DNA from: Cupriavidus necator A5-1
Lineage (GTDB): Bacteria; Pseudomonadota; Gammaproteobacteria; Burkholderiales; Burkholderiaceae
DNA: 64,000 nt
Assembly: GCF_000744095.1 (NCBI RefSeq)
Contig: NZ_JQLI01000001.1
Coordinates: 186,001-250,000 of the forward strand
Reading direction: 5' to 3'
A program made the position numbers and the translations under genes. Positions 16,727 to 24,658 of this stretch are shown here, one piece after another. Numbering within the stretch: position 1 is the stretch's first letter; each line of letters opens with the position of its first letter. The notes under the pieces were generated by a model, which did not search any database, was not told the DNA's origin, and was given only the letters and a program-made list of their open reading frames with translations.

Positions 16727-18322
16727 TTAGGCGAGGGCACGGGCATGCAGGCGCTGGATCGCGTCGAGCGAGGACAGGATCGCGCCTTCCTGCCAGGCCG
16801 GGATATAAGAGGTGTGCTCGCCGGCGAGCACTATGCGATTGTCCACCTGACACAGGTTCTTGTAGTGCTGCTGCCGGGTGCTGTCGGTCCACATCCCGTA
16901 GCAGCCATGCTGCCCCGGCACGCGGTACCAGGCGACGGAGACGCCGCTGTCGAACTCGCCGGCGTACTGCGGATGAATCTGGTTGCCGAATTCCACCGCG
17001 CGGCGCACGCGCTCCTGCGGCGCCATGGCGCCGAACTCGAAGGAGTTCGGCCCTTCGAAGATGTAGGCGCCCAGCACCACCGCCTTGCCCTTCGCGCCGT
17101 AGCGCGTGGACGGATAGGAGATGCGCGAGATCGGCAGGTCCGTGTAGGTGATGCCGCCGTAGATGCTGTCGTCCTGCTCCCAGAAGCGGCGCTTGAACTG
17201 CAGGCCGACCTTGATCGAGGAACCGTAGGGCACGGCGTTGATCGCCGCCTGCATCTCATTGCCGACCTGGATGTCGATCTGGCTCAGCACCGACAGCGGG
17301 ATGGTGCAGACGCACCAGTCCGCCTTCGCCTGCTCGATCGCCCCGCCGCGCGCCAGGTCGGCAAAGGTGACGGTGACCCCGCGCTCGTTCTGCTCGATCT
17401 TCGTGACCTTGGCCTGGTAGCGGATCAGGTCGCCCACCTGCTTGGTGAAGGCCTTGGCAATCATGTCCATGCCGCCGACCGGCTGGAAGATGCTGCTCTG
17501 GAACTCGTAGTCCTGGCCGCTGGCGATGTAGCGCCACAGGCCGGACTGGATCAGCTCGCTCGGGTCCAGCGGCTTGGACGGCTTGGCCAGCGGCATCAGG
17601 CCGCCACCCGGATCGACCTCGTAGCCGCGGCGGTCGCTGGTGATGGTGCCTTCGCGGTAGCGATGCTCGGAATCCAGTGCGCCCCAGCGGCGCAGGCCTT
17701 CCAGCAGCTTCTCCTTGTCTTCCTTGCTGACACTGGCGTCCAGGTTGCCCTGGCCCGCGGCCTTGCTCAGCAGCTCGGCCACGTGGCCGTGGAAGTCCGC
17801 CTGCACGTGGCGGTAGCGCTGCGGCTTGCCGCCATAGGCCTTGCTCGAATGGACATAGGCGTTGTAGTTGACCTGGATGAAGGGCTCCAGCGCGACACCG
17901 AGCCGGTGGCAGTAATCGAGCACGCCATGATGGTGGTAGGGAATCCGCCAGGGGCCAGGGTTGAAGTACTCGCCCGGTGCGAACTCGCAGCGCTGCACCG
18001 CGCCGCCGAGCTCGCGCACGGTATCGCCGCCGCGGACGCTCCAGCAGCGGCCGCCGGCGCGCTGGCTGAATTCGAGGATCCTGACCTTGTAGCCGGCATT
18101 GCGCAACTCCAGCGCCGCGACCATGCCGGCCAGGCCCGCGCCCAGCACCAGCACGGTGGCGCCCTTCCTGGCCCCTTCGAGCTTCGGCGGTCCGCTGTAG
18201 TGGGACTCGGTGGCGAAGCCGAGAGAGGACATCGCCTGATACATCGCTGCACCACCGGCGGTCTTGCCGATCATGGTCAGCAGGTCGCGCCGGGTGAACC
18301 CTGTCTTGTTTTTCGATGTCAT
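16727..18322 (-). CDS. TAT-exported flavin monoamine oxidase-family enzyme
   Basis: 531 residues from the ATG at 18322. Residues 9-35 hold a twin-arginine signal (GFTRRDLLTMIGKTAGG), so it is exported folded with FAD. The FAD fold follows at about residue 55 (VLVLGAGLAGMVAALEL, GGRCWSVRGGDTVRELGGA), and the C-terminal FAD motif is VLAGEHTSYIPAWQEGAILS. This matches the amine/L-amino-acid oxidase superfamily that includes nicotine and tryptophan oxidases. The substrate is not readable. With the cytochrome c and Rid genes it forms a periplasmic amine-oxidising unit. Confidence 0.86.
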   Translation of the reverse strand: MTSKNKTGFTRRDLLTMIGKTAGGAAMYQAMSSLGFATESHYSGPPKLEGARKGATVLVLGAGLAGMVAALELRNAGYKVRILEFSQRAGGRCWSVRGGDTVRELGGAVQRCEFAPGEYFNPGPWRIPYHHHGVLDYCHRLGVALEPFIQVNYNAYVHSSKAYGGKPQRYRHVQADFHGHVAELLSKAAGQGNLDASVSKEDKEKLLEGLRRWGALDSEHRYREGTITSDRRGYEVDPGGGLMPLAKPSKPLDPSELIQSGLWRYIASGQDYEFQSSIFQPVGGMDMIAKAFTKQVGDLIRYQAKVTKIEQNERGVTVTFADLARGGAIEQAKADWCVCTIPLSVLSQIDIQVGNEMQAAINAVPYGSSIKVGLQFKRRFWEQDDSIYGGITYTDLPISRISYPSTRYGAKGKAVVLGAYIFEGPNSFEFGAMAPQERVRRAVEFGNQIHPQYAGEFDSGVSVAWYRVPGQHGCYGMWTDSTRQQHYKNLCQVDNRIVLAGEHTSYIPAWQEGAILSSLDAIQRLHARALA

Positions 18323-19413
18323 GGGGTAGTGGCTATGTTCATTTGAGGAGAGACGACGGGCGCGGCCGTACGGCCGTACCCTTGTGCCGGGGAGTGCCGC
18401 GCACGGGCGAATCGCATCGCAGCACGCCTGACGGAGGCTCATGGCGAGCACCGGAGCAGCTTTGTGCAGCGGCTTGCCCGGACTCGTCCCAGTATGCGAG
18501 AACCATGCCAGAAATGACATTACTGTCACATTGGCGGTTTGGGCGAAGCTGTTCCCGCCGCTGGTGGCGGCGGCGCACGCCAGCGGCGAAGCCAAGTGCG
18601 CGCCGCGCCTCCATTGCGGTGCATGCGGCGGCTTGGCGCCGCGCGATGCCACTTGGGCATCGGCTGGAGCAGGGCGATAGCGCCGCAATGCTGCAACGGC
18701 TAGAGCAATCCGATCTTCTCGTGGTGGCGCTGGATGAGGGCCGCCCGGCATACAGCGACGGCCCGAGCAACGCGACATTGATCAAGGCGCTGCGCGGTGC
18801 CAAGTTGCACCTCTGGGACGGCTGCCCCTGTCCAGCGTTGCGCCGATTGTCAAGAATGGAAGGTATGGTGCGCCTGCTCGATTGCGCTATTCCCTGGGAG
18901 ATCGCGATGGAGAAATTGGTGTCGCCCATTCCCTCGGAATGCTGGCCGACGTGCTCAGCAGGGGCGACCAGCGCGTGGGAATGCTGGCTGAATAGGCTGA
19001 CGCCGCTGCATCGCAGGCCAGGCCAGCGAGCGCACGTCTGCCTCGTTAACGGTGCCGGCTCAGCCTCCGCAGCTGGATCTGATGCGCTGCATCCCTCGGC
19101 CGGCGCCATCAAGCATGGCCGGCATATGGTTTGCTATAAGGAAAGCAAGCCCGTCCCTTGGCAAGGACGGAAGGGCAATTTTCTTACTCTGGTAGCGTAG
19201 GTGGGCAGATGAAGCCAATAGTTCACCATTTTCATGCGCAGCCGCCCCATCATGGGGCGAGGTACTACTTCACACTTGCAGCCTGCTTAGTGGTCTCGGG
19301 CGTAGTCTACGTTGTCTGGGCGCTTGTGCGGTAGACGGTGAGCACGCCAATGGCATGAGACCATAGGCGCGGGCGATGCAGGCAAACAACATAAGAACAC
19401 GCAGGATGCGAAC
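18323..19413. other. 1.1 kb without a supported gene
   Basis: Open frames exist on both strands but none shows family features or a convincing ribosome binding site. A short hairpin (CCGTCC at 19151, GGACGG at 19165) followed by AATTTTCTT at 19176 could be a terminator of a lost gene. Confidence 0.4.
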
Positions 19414-19611
19414 ATGCTGAGTCCCCATGAAATCGCCACACTGATCTTGGTCAAGGATTGTCCTGACCCTTTTTGCTTGGACCCCACGGCAATTGATGCG
19501 CTGGTAGGGCGCCAACTCGTCACGATAGAGAGAGGCCCCTCAGGCCGAGCAAGCCCTCGTCTCACCCATCGCGGGCAGTCCATCCTCAAAGCAGTCGGGC
19601 GACGGGGCTAA
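19414..19611 (+). CDS. Small conserved hypothetical protein
   Basis: 65 residues starting MLSPHEIATLILVKDCPDPF and ending ILKAVGRRG. The pattern (a helical start, a middle stretch LVGRQLVTIE, then LTHRGQSILKAVG) is that of short Burkholderiales proteins resembling a lone winged-helix half, where LTxxGxxIL would be the recognition end. No function is known to me. Free-standing. Confidence 0.6.
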   Translation: MLSPHEIATLILVKDCPDPFCLDPTAIDALVGRQLVTIERGPSGRASPRLTHRGQSILKAVGRRG

Positions 19612-19950
19612 GGCGGACCTCCTACGCGACATAGTGCACTGCGGCCCCTCGGTACCCCCACCTCTGAAGGGCTGTCATCTGCATTCGTGGCGCAGCAATA
19701 AACTTGAATCTTGAAAGCGCCCGCGAGCGTGCAAGCGCCCCCACGATGATGAAGGGGGGTGTACGTCAGCTGTAGTCCCACGGTCCCACTGGTCAAGCCG
19801 ACACGAAGAAGGCAATCGACAGGGTAGTCCATGTGAATCCAAACTTCCGCTTCTCGGCAGGCGGGCTCGAGGTGATGATGTCGCGCAGCCCTGGCAAAGG
19901 GGTAGAGTCTTACTGAATGCTTCGCACGGCTGCGAGCATGGAAGAGCGCT

Positions 19951-20000
19951 GGCCGGGATTCGCAAATATGTAAAGCTTCACATATTTGCGAATCCCGGCC
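19951..20000. repeat. Near-perfect 50-base palindrome
   Basis: Arms of 21 bases (19951-19971 and 19980-20000) are exact reverse complements around AAAGCTTC, itself nearly symmetrical. Each arm is GGCCGGGATTCG plus an AT-rich inner part ending AATATGT. No T-run follows. It lies 46 bases before the next start codon. Confidence 0.9.
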
Positions 20001-20046
20001 AACCCTCAAGACAGGGCGGAGAACGATCAACAATGCAGGAGGCGGA

Positions 20047-20514
20047 ATGCAGGAAGAGTTCGGGTATAAGGATGCGGCCGGTCGATGGGTCGCAGGTTTC
20101 GGGTCCCGTCGCGATGCAATCTCGGGGGCAGCGAAGGTTGGAATTACGCAGGTAGTTACCGCGGGCTTTAGCCCTGAGTCTCCGTCCTATTTCGCGCGGT
20201 TCGAAGCGACGAGGATTCTCGAGCGGATGCTCTCGGGCATGGCCCTGGGCGAGCAGGAGGGCAAATTGATTGGCAGCGATCAAGCCCAGGATGTGCTCGC
20301 ACCCATTCTCGCGGCAACGAGCGGGGATGGCTTTCTAGAGCGCGAGTCCCCAGAGCCATGGAAGCTTCAACTGGATCTCATGAATCGGCTGCAAACCGCG
20401 GTCGCCGCGTGGATGGAAGAGAACCACCTAGAGTTTGCGCCGCCTAAAGTCGTAGTCTACGGTTCGGAGCAACTCCACGTCGGCGGCACGAATCTGGACG
20501 TACCGCTTCGGTAG
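20047..20514 (+). CDS. Hypothetical protein, 155 residues
   Basis: ATG at 20047 after AGGAGGCGGA, a very good ribosome binding site. Soluble, no signal peptide or membrane segment; begins MQEEFGYKDAAGRWVAGF. The middle (FEATRILERMLSGMALGEQE) is amphipathic helix, and the end holds VVVYGSEQLHVGGTNL. I do not recognise the family. It stands alone between the 50-base palindrome and a 380-base gap in which I see nothing. Confidence 0.6.
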   Translation: MQEEFGYKDAAGRWVAGFGSRRDAISGAAKVGITQVVTAGFSPESPSYFARFEATRILERMLSGMALGEQEGKLIGSDQAQDVLAPILAATSGDGFLERESPEPWKLQLDLMNRLQTAVAAWMEENHLEFAPPKVVVYGSEQLHVGGTNLDVPLR

Positions 20515-20894
20515 GCCTTTGCAGCGACTCTGGCTGCAGAGCGCCGCTGACGGGCTGATCGTACTATAGGTGCGAAATTTGGTGGTGGTTTGTTTCTAAA
20601 AATCCATACGGATCAAGCACCTGCAAAATAGCTCTGTCGTTCGAAACGGATGGAGTCGTGAAGCCTTGCTGTAAAGCAGCACCGTCAGCTTCGGCACTGA
20701 AAGTGCGAATTGCCGTCGAGAACGTTCACAAGTTTCGGCCGGCACCCCCCAGGTGAAGCCTGGAAGCGGTTGAAGCCGTTCGACCGGAGCGAGATCGTGG
20801 AGGTATCTCACCGGATAAGAATGCTGATGCAGGTCAAGTTCCCTCTTCCGGAAACTATCTAGTCTGGATTGGCAAGAAGCAGAGACGAAGCTCC

Positions 20895-21887
20895 ATGAGA
20901 CATCGGGGAGACACTCCACCGTTTTGTGGGCCCAATGGCGGGACCCTTTCAGGCAGCATTGCGGAGATCGGCTATCTCCGGCTAGGTGGGCTCGATCAGT
21001 GGGTGATGATTCGTGGCGAAAACGTTGCTAATCCACCATTGATCCTTCTGCATGGCGGACCGGGTTTTCCTGAGATGAGTCTTTTTAGGCGCTTCAATGC
21101 GCCCCTTGAGAAGAGCTTCACCGTCGTCTATTGGGAGCAGCGCGGCACAAATAAATCATTTAATCGTAAGACGCCGGAATCCTCCATGACAGTTGAGCAG
21201 TTCCTAGCCGATCTCGACGAGTTGGTTGACGAGGTATGCAAGCGTTTCGGGAAGGATAAAGTTGTGATCTACGGGCACTCCTGGGGCTCTGCGCTTGGCG
21301 CGCTCTATGCCGCAAGATTCCCGCAAAAGGTCACGGCTTATGTTGGCGCCGGTCAGATTGGTGATTGGCAGGCTAGCGAGGTGTCGTCGTATTCCTTTGT
21401 ACTCGCTGAAGCGGAGCGGCGCCACAATCGCAAAGCCTTGAAGGAGCTTCGCGCCATCGGCGAGCCACCCCACACCGTCAAAAGGATGATGGTCCAGAGG
21501 AAATGGCTCGTGCGCTTCGTCGGCATCGTGCGCGGAATGTCCTTATGGAAGTTCTTCCGAATCGTTCTCAGCGGACCGGAATCGTCAATCTTCGACCTGC
21601 CCAACAACTTGCGCGGCCAGCTATTTTCCGTAAACGCTATGTGGACTGAGATATCTGCGCTGAATCTCGTTAAAACCGTGCCCGCGCTACAGATGCCTGT
21701 CTTCCTCTTTATCGGGCGACATGATCATGTGATCGCAGCGGAAACGAGTGCAGCCTATTTCGACAAGCTGACTGCCCCGTCGAAGAAACTCATCTGGTTC
21801 GAGGAATCCGCACACGAGCCGGCGGCCGAGGAGCCTGCCAAGTTCAACACGGCCATGGCGAGCTTGGTGCGGCCCAACTGCCTGTAG
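20895..21887 (+). CDS. Alpha/beta hydrolase, proline iminopeptidase-like
   Basis: 330 residues. Oxyanion-hole motif LLHGGPGFPEMS near residue 55, WEQRGTNKS, nucleophile elbow YGHSWGS near residue 130, the acid in FIGRHDHV and the catalytic His in ESAHEPAAEEP. HGGPG plus QRG-x-x-S is the proline iminopeptidase (S33) pattern, but relatives act on many esters and amides. It sits 135 bases before a quinone-reductase-like gene on the same strand. Base use is slightly less GC-rich than the core genes, as expected in this accessory region. Confidence 0.82.
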   Translation: MRHRGDTPPFCGPNGGTLSGSIAEIGYLRLGGLDQWVMIRGENVANPPLILLHGGPGFPEMSLFRRFNAPLEKSFTVVYWEQRGTNKSFNRKTPESSMTVEQFLADLDELVDEVCKRFGKDKVVIYGHSWGSALGALYAARFPQKVTAYVGAGQIGDWQASEVSSYSFVLAEAERRHNRKALKELRAIGEPPHTVKRMMVQRKWLVRFVGIVRGMSLWKFFRIVLSGPESSIFDLPNNLRGQLFSVNAMWTEISALNLVKTVPALQMPVFLFIGRHDHVIAAETSAAYFDKLTAPSKKLIWFEESAHEPAAEEPAKFNTAMASLVRPNCL

Positions 21888-22021
21888 TTTCTGATGCTCG
21901 CAGTCCCGCCGAGAAACTGGAGCTGCCATTGCCAGCCAGAGCGTCAGATGCGCATTGCTGGAGGCGACAGCTGGACAAAGAGCAGCACTAGCCTAAGCAG
22001 CCGGCAAGGGAGTAGAGGTCC

Positions 22022-23089
22022 ATGAGGCACACACGCATCATCGTCACTCGCTATGGCGGGCCCGACGCCCTTACGGTGGTTGAAGAAGAGTGCCCCGAAC
22101 CGAGGGAGGGTGAAGTGCGGGTGAGAGTGCTGGCCGCAGGTGTGGGCTTGCCCGACCTGATGATGCGCGAGGGCTTTCATCCTGAAACTCCTCCGCTGCC
22201 TTTCACGCCGGGGTGGGATCTGGTTGGCGTGGTGGATCGGCTCGGCCCTGGTGTCTCTGGAATCGAACCAGATCAAACAGTTGCCGCGCTGCCAATCAGC
22301 GGTGGATACGCGGAGTTCGTCTGCCTGCCGCAGCGTGAACTGGTTCCTGTGCCGTCCGAGTTGGACGCCGCAGAGGCTGTCAGCCTCGTGTTGAACTACG
22401 TCACGGCGTACCAGATGCTGCATCATTCCGCCAAGGTCAGCAAGGGCCAGCGCGTTTTGGTCCACGGTGCGGCGGGCGGGGTTGGGTCGGCACTTTTGCA
22501 GCTTGGGCGCCTCGACGGATTGGAGATGTACGGTACCTGTTCATCGCGAGGGGCGCGGACCGTTTTCGACTTGGGCGGTCTCCCAATTGATTACCGAGAA
22601 ACTGACTTCGTGGAAGAAATTCACCGCCTTACGGGTGAGGGCGTAGACGTCGTCTTTGACGGCATCGGTGGTACTCACATATGGCGTTCCCGCAAGGCTC
22701 TCCGTGCTGGCGGGAGGGTAGTGGCTTATGGCCTTACTGCCTCGCTGTTTGGGGGACGATTGGCTTCAGGTCGTCCAGGTCGGCGTAATCGCTCGCATGG
22801 ACTGGCGATATTCGGCTTGTACATTGCTGGCGGCTGGCTTCTCCCAGGCCGGAAACGTGTGGTCCCCTACAGCATTCAGTGGCTTAAACGGCTGAAACCG
22901 ACGCTGTTTCGACAGGATTTGATCGCCCTGTTTGACCTTCTTCGACAGAAGAAGATCAAGCCGATAATCGCGCGGCGATTTCCCCTAGCCGAGGCAAGAC
23001 GCGCGCACGAGTTGCTTGGCAAAGAGGGCGTAACAGGGAAGATCGTGCTCACGCGCAGCGCGTCGTCGCTGGAATCAGGAACTGCATAA
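22022..23089 (+). CDS. Zinc-independent MDR-family NAD(P)H:quinone reductase-like protein
   Basis: 355 residues of the medium-chain dehydrogenase/reductase family. GroES-like N-terminal part (VRVLAAGVGLPDLMMREG), Rossmann motif VHGAAGGVGSALLQL near residue 150 and a C-terminal GKIVLTR. The zinc-binding cysteines of alcohol dehydrogenases are missing, which places it with quinone and enone reductases. Residues 250-290 hold an unusual hydrophobic and Arg-rich insert (LYIAGGWLLPGRKR). Probably cytosolic, NADPH-dependent; may share a transcript with the hydrolase upstream. Confidence 0.82.
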   Translation: MRHTRIIVTRYGGPDALTVVEEECPEPREGEVRVRVLAAGVGLPDLMMREGFHPETPPLPFTPGWDLVGVVDRLGPGVSGIEPDQTVAALPISGGYAEFVCLPQRELVPVPSELDAAEAVSLVLNYVTAYQMLHHSAKVSKGQRVLVHGAAGGVGSALLQLGRLDGLEMYGTCSSRGARTVFDLGGLPIDYRETDFVEEIHRLTGEGVDVVFDGIGGTHIWRSRKALRAGGRVVAYGLTASLFGGRLASGRPGRRNRSHGLAIFGLYIAGGWLLPGRKRVVPYSIQWLKRLKPTLFRQDLIALFDLLRQKKIKPIIARRFPLAEARRAHELLGKEGVTGKIVLTRSASSLESGTA

Positions 23090-23212
23090 CCATGGCATGC
23101 AGCGGACGGCGCTTCGAACTGCCGATACCACTGGTTGGAAGCGTTCGGCCCTTCTCGGACGATCGGCATAGTTAGTCTTGTACCTCCGCGTTAAACGCCG
23201 GAGGACAGGATT

Positions 23213-23471
23213 ATGGATGCAGAAGAACCATGCGACGGTGCTCAGGCCCAGCTGGCGCGGGGTCCGTTCCGTAGCCTATTGATAAGGGTCGGCCGGGCTG
23301 ACGCTGGCGGACCTGCACGCGGCAGGGTGCTTCGCGGCGCCGCGCCAGGTCTGCTAATGCAACGCCCGAGGGCAGACCTGGGACGGGTAGGGGGAGGGGC
23401 CGGCGTGGCTGCAACGCCTGGTCAATGCCGGGCAGAGTGTGGAGTTTTTCCGGGTCGAAAGGCCCGCGTAG
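23213..23471 (+). pseudogene. H-NS-like small protein remnant, copy A
   Basis: From 23295 to the stop at 23469 one frame reads GLTLADLHAAGCFAAPRQVC, stop, CNARGQTWDG, stop, GEGPAWLQRLVNAGQSVEFF, RVERPA. The two internal stops replace a Tyr (TAA for TAC) and a Gln (TAG for CAG) that the other copies keep. YRN-x-x-G-Q-(T/S)-W-(D/N)-G-Q-G is the H-NS DNA-binding loop. An ATG at 23213 after GGAGGACAGG may be the old start. Related to copies at 24066 and 31412. Confidence 0.65.
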
Positions 23472-23614
23472 CGCGACGCATATTGCTGCCGGCAGCGATT
23501 TCTGTGGCAGCTATGGTGGTCTTATTCTTTACTGTTCATTGATAATGAAAAGCCGGAGCGCGGTGCCGTCGCCGATGCGTGCGGTCTGGCATGACTTTGG
23601 GTGGAGAGCTGGCC

Positions 23615-23976
23615 ATGGCGTTGCTGCAGCTATTCGCACTGTTCACCAAGCATCTCGTGTGCGACGTCCTGTGGCAGCCGAGCTGGATGCTGGCCGGCAA
23701 GGGCGACTTCCGGAGCCCAGGTGGCTATGCCCACGCGGGGCTACATGGCCTGTGTACCGCTGTGCTGCTCGGCGGCTTCGGTGTGGCCCATTGGCTCTGG
23801 CTGGGGATTTTCGACGCCGTCGTCCACTACATGGTCGACCGCTGGAAGGTGCGCCTCGGCCGAAGGCCAATTTGACGCCGAACTTGCCGCAGTTCTGGTG
23901 GGCATTTGGCGTGGACCAATACGCGCACGTGCTGACCTACCTCGCCGTGGTCTGGCTCGCTGGGAGGCTGAACTGA
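23615..23976 (+). pseudogene. DUF3307 membrane protein with one frameshift
   Basis: The ATG at 23615 follows GTGGAGAG. The first frame gives MALLQLFALFTKHLVCDVLW, a Gly/His loop (YAHAGLHGLCT) and IFDAVVHYMVDRWKVRLG, then hits a stop at 23873. The next frame continues exactly where the family would: KANLTPNLPQFWWAFGVDQY, AHVLTYLAVVWLAGRLN, stop at 23974. One inserted or lost base near 23865 explains it. DUF3307 proteins are small inner-membrane proteins of unknown role. Lies between H-NS-like copies A and B. Confidence 0.7.
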
Positions 23977-24065
23977 TTCGTCGGCGGCTCAGCTGTCGGC
24001 CCCGCCTGCCGCGGCACCATGTGCCGACGGGTGCAGAGCACCGCCCGTGCCGATCTAAACCCAAA

Positions 24066-24294
24066 TGGTCGAGTACGGACTGACGCTGGTGAACCTGCGG
24101 GCGGCTGGGGCTTTGCGGCGCCGCCGATCCAGCGCCCCGTCTGGTAGCGCAACGCCGAGGAGCAGAGCTGGGACGGGCACGTTGAACCGCCGGTGTGGCT
24201 GCGGCGAGCGGTCAATGCCGGACAGCGTGTGGAGCTCTTCCGGGTTGAGGAGGCCAAAGAAAGATCACTAAAGATCCGGTCTGAGCGTAGATAA
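24066..24294 (+). pseudogene. H-NS-like small protein remnant, copy B
   Basis: Opens MVEYGLTLVNLRAAG at 24066, then the frame is lost. Another frame resumes with a stop in place of Tyr, followed by RNAEEQSWDGHVEPPVWLRR, AVNAGQRVELFRVEEAKERS and a stop at 24292. So at least one frameshift and one nonsense change. Same family as copies A and C. The 270 bases after it hold only a 26-codon frame (24566-24646) with a good ribosome binding site but no recognisable product. Confidence 0.65.
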
Positions 24295-24658
24295 GCAGGC
24301 ATCCAGCCGCGAGCATCAGCAGCGGCAAAGTGGCGGCGTACATAGCAGCGGGGTACTTGTCGCCCTATACCAAGCCCCCCAATCCCTGTCGGGGTACCTA
24401 CGTCAAAATTGTAATTTTGCCGCTCTCCCCGGTGAAAAACGCCTACCTGCTTCTTCCAGAAGGTCGAGTAGCCGACGCAGCGCGCCTCGTGCCATGGAAA
24501 CTAGTTGTCGGCCTGACCCACCGCCGGTTCTAACTGCGTATTCTCTTTTCCGAGCGGAGGTTGTCATGACAATCGAAGGCTACCAGGGCTACACCGTCCG
24601 CGGCTTTGCAAAGCAGCTTGCGATTGACAATGCCGCCGGACATTGACCGCCGCAGCCC

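Noticed and set aside
16559-18346. 595-codon open frame on the plus strand
   Set aside because: Antisense to the amine oxidase and cytochrome c genes; a product of high GC content with no domain.
18316-19200. 294-codon open frame on the plus strand
   Set aside because: No ribosome binding site, no family features, and its start overlaps the amine oxidase gene antisense.
23170-23205. CCTCCG...CGGAGG hairpin before H-NS-like copy A as a riboswitch
   Set aside because: Only a short bulged stem ending in a ribosome binding site; no larger conserved structure could be drawn.
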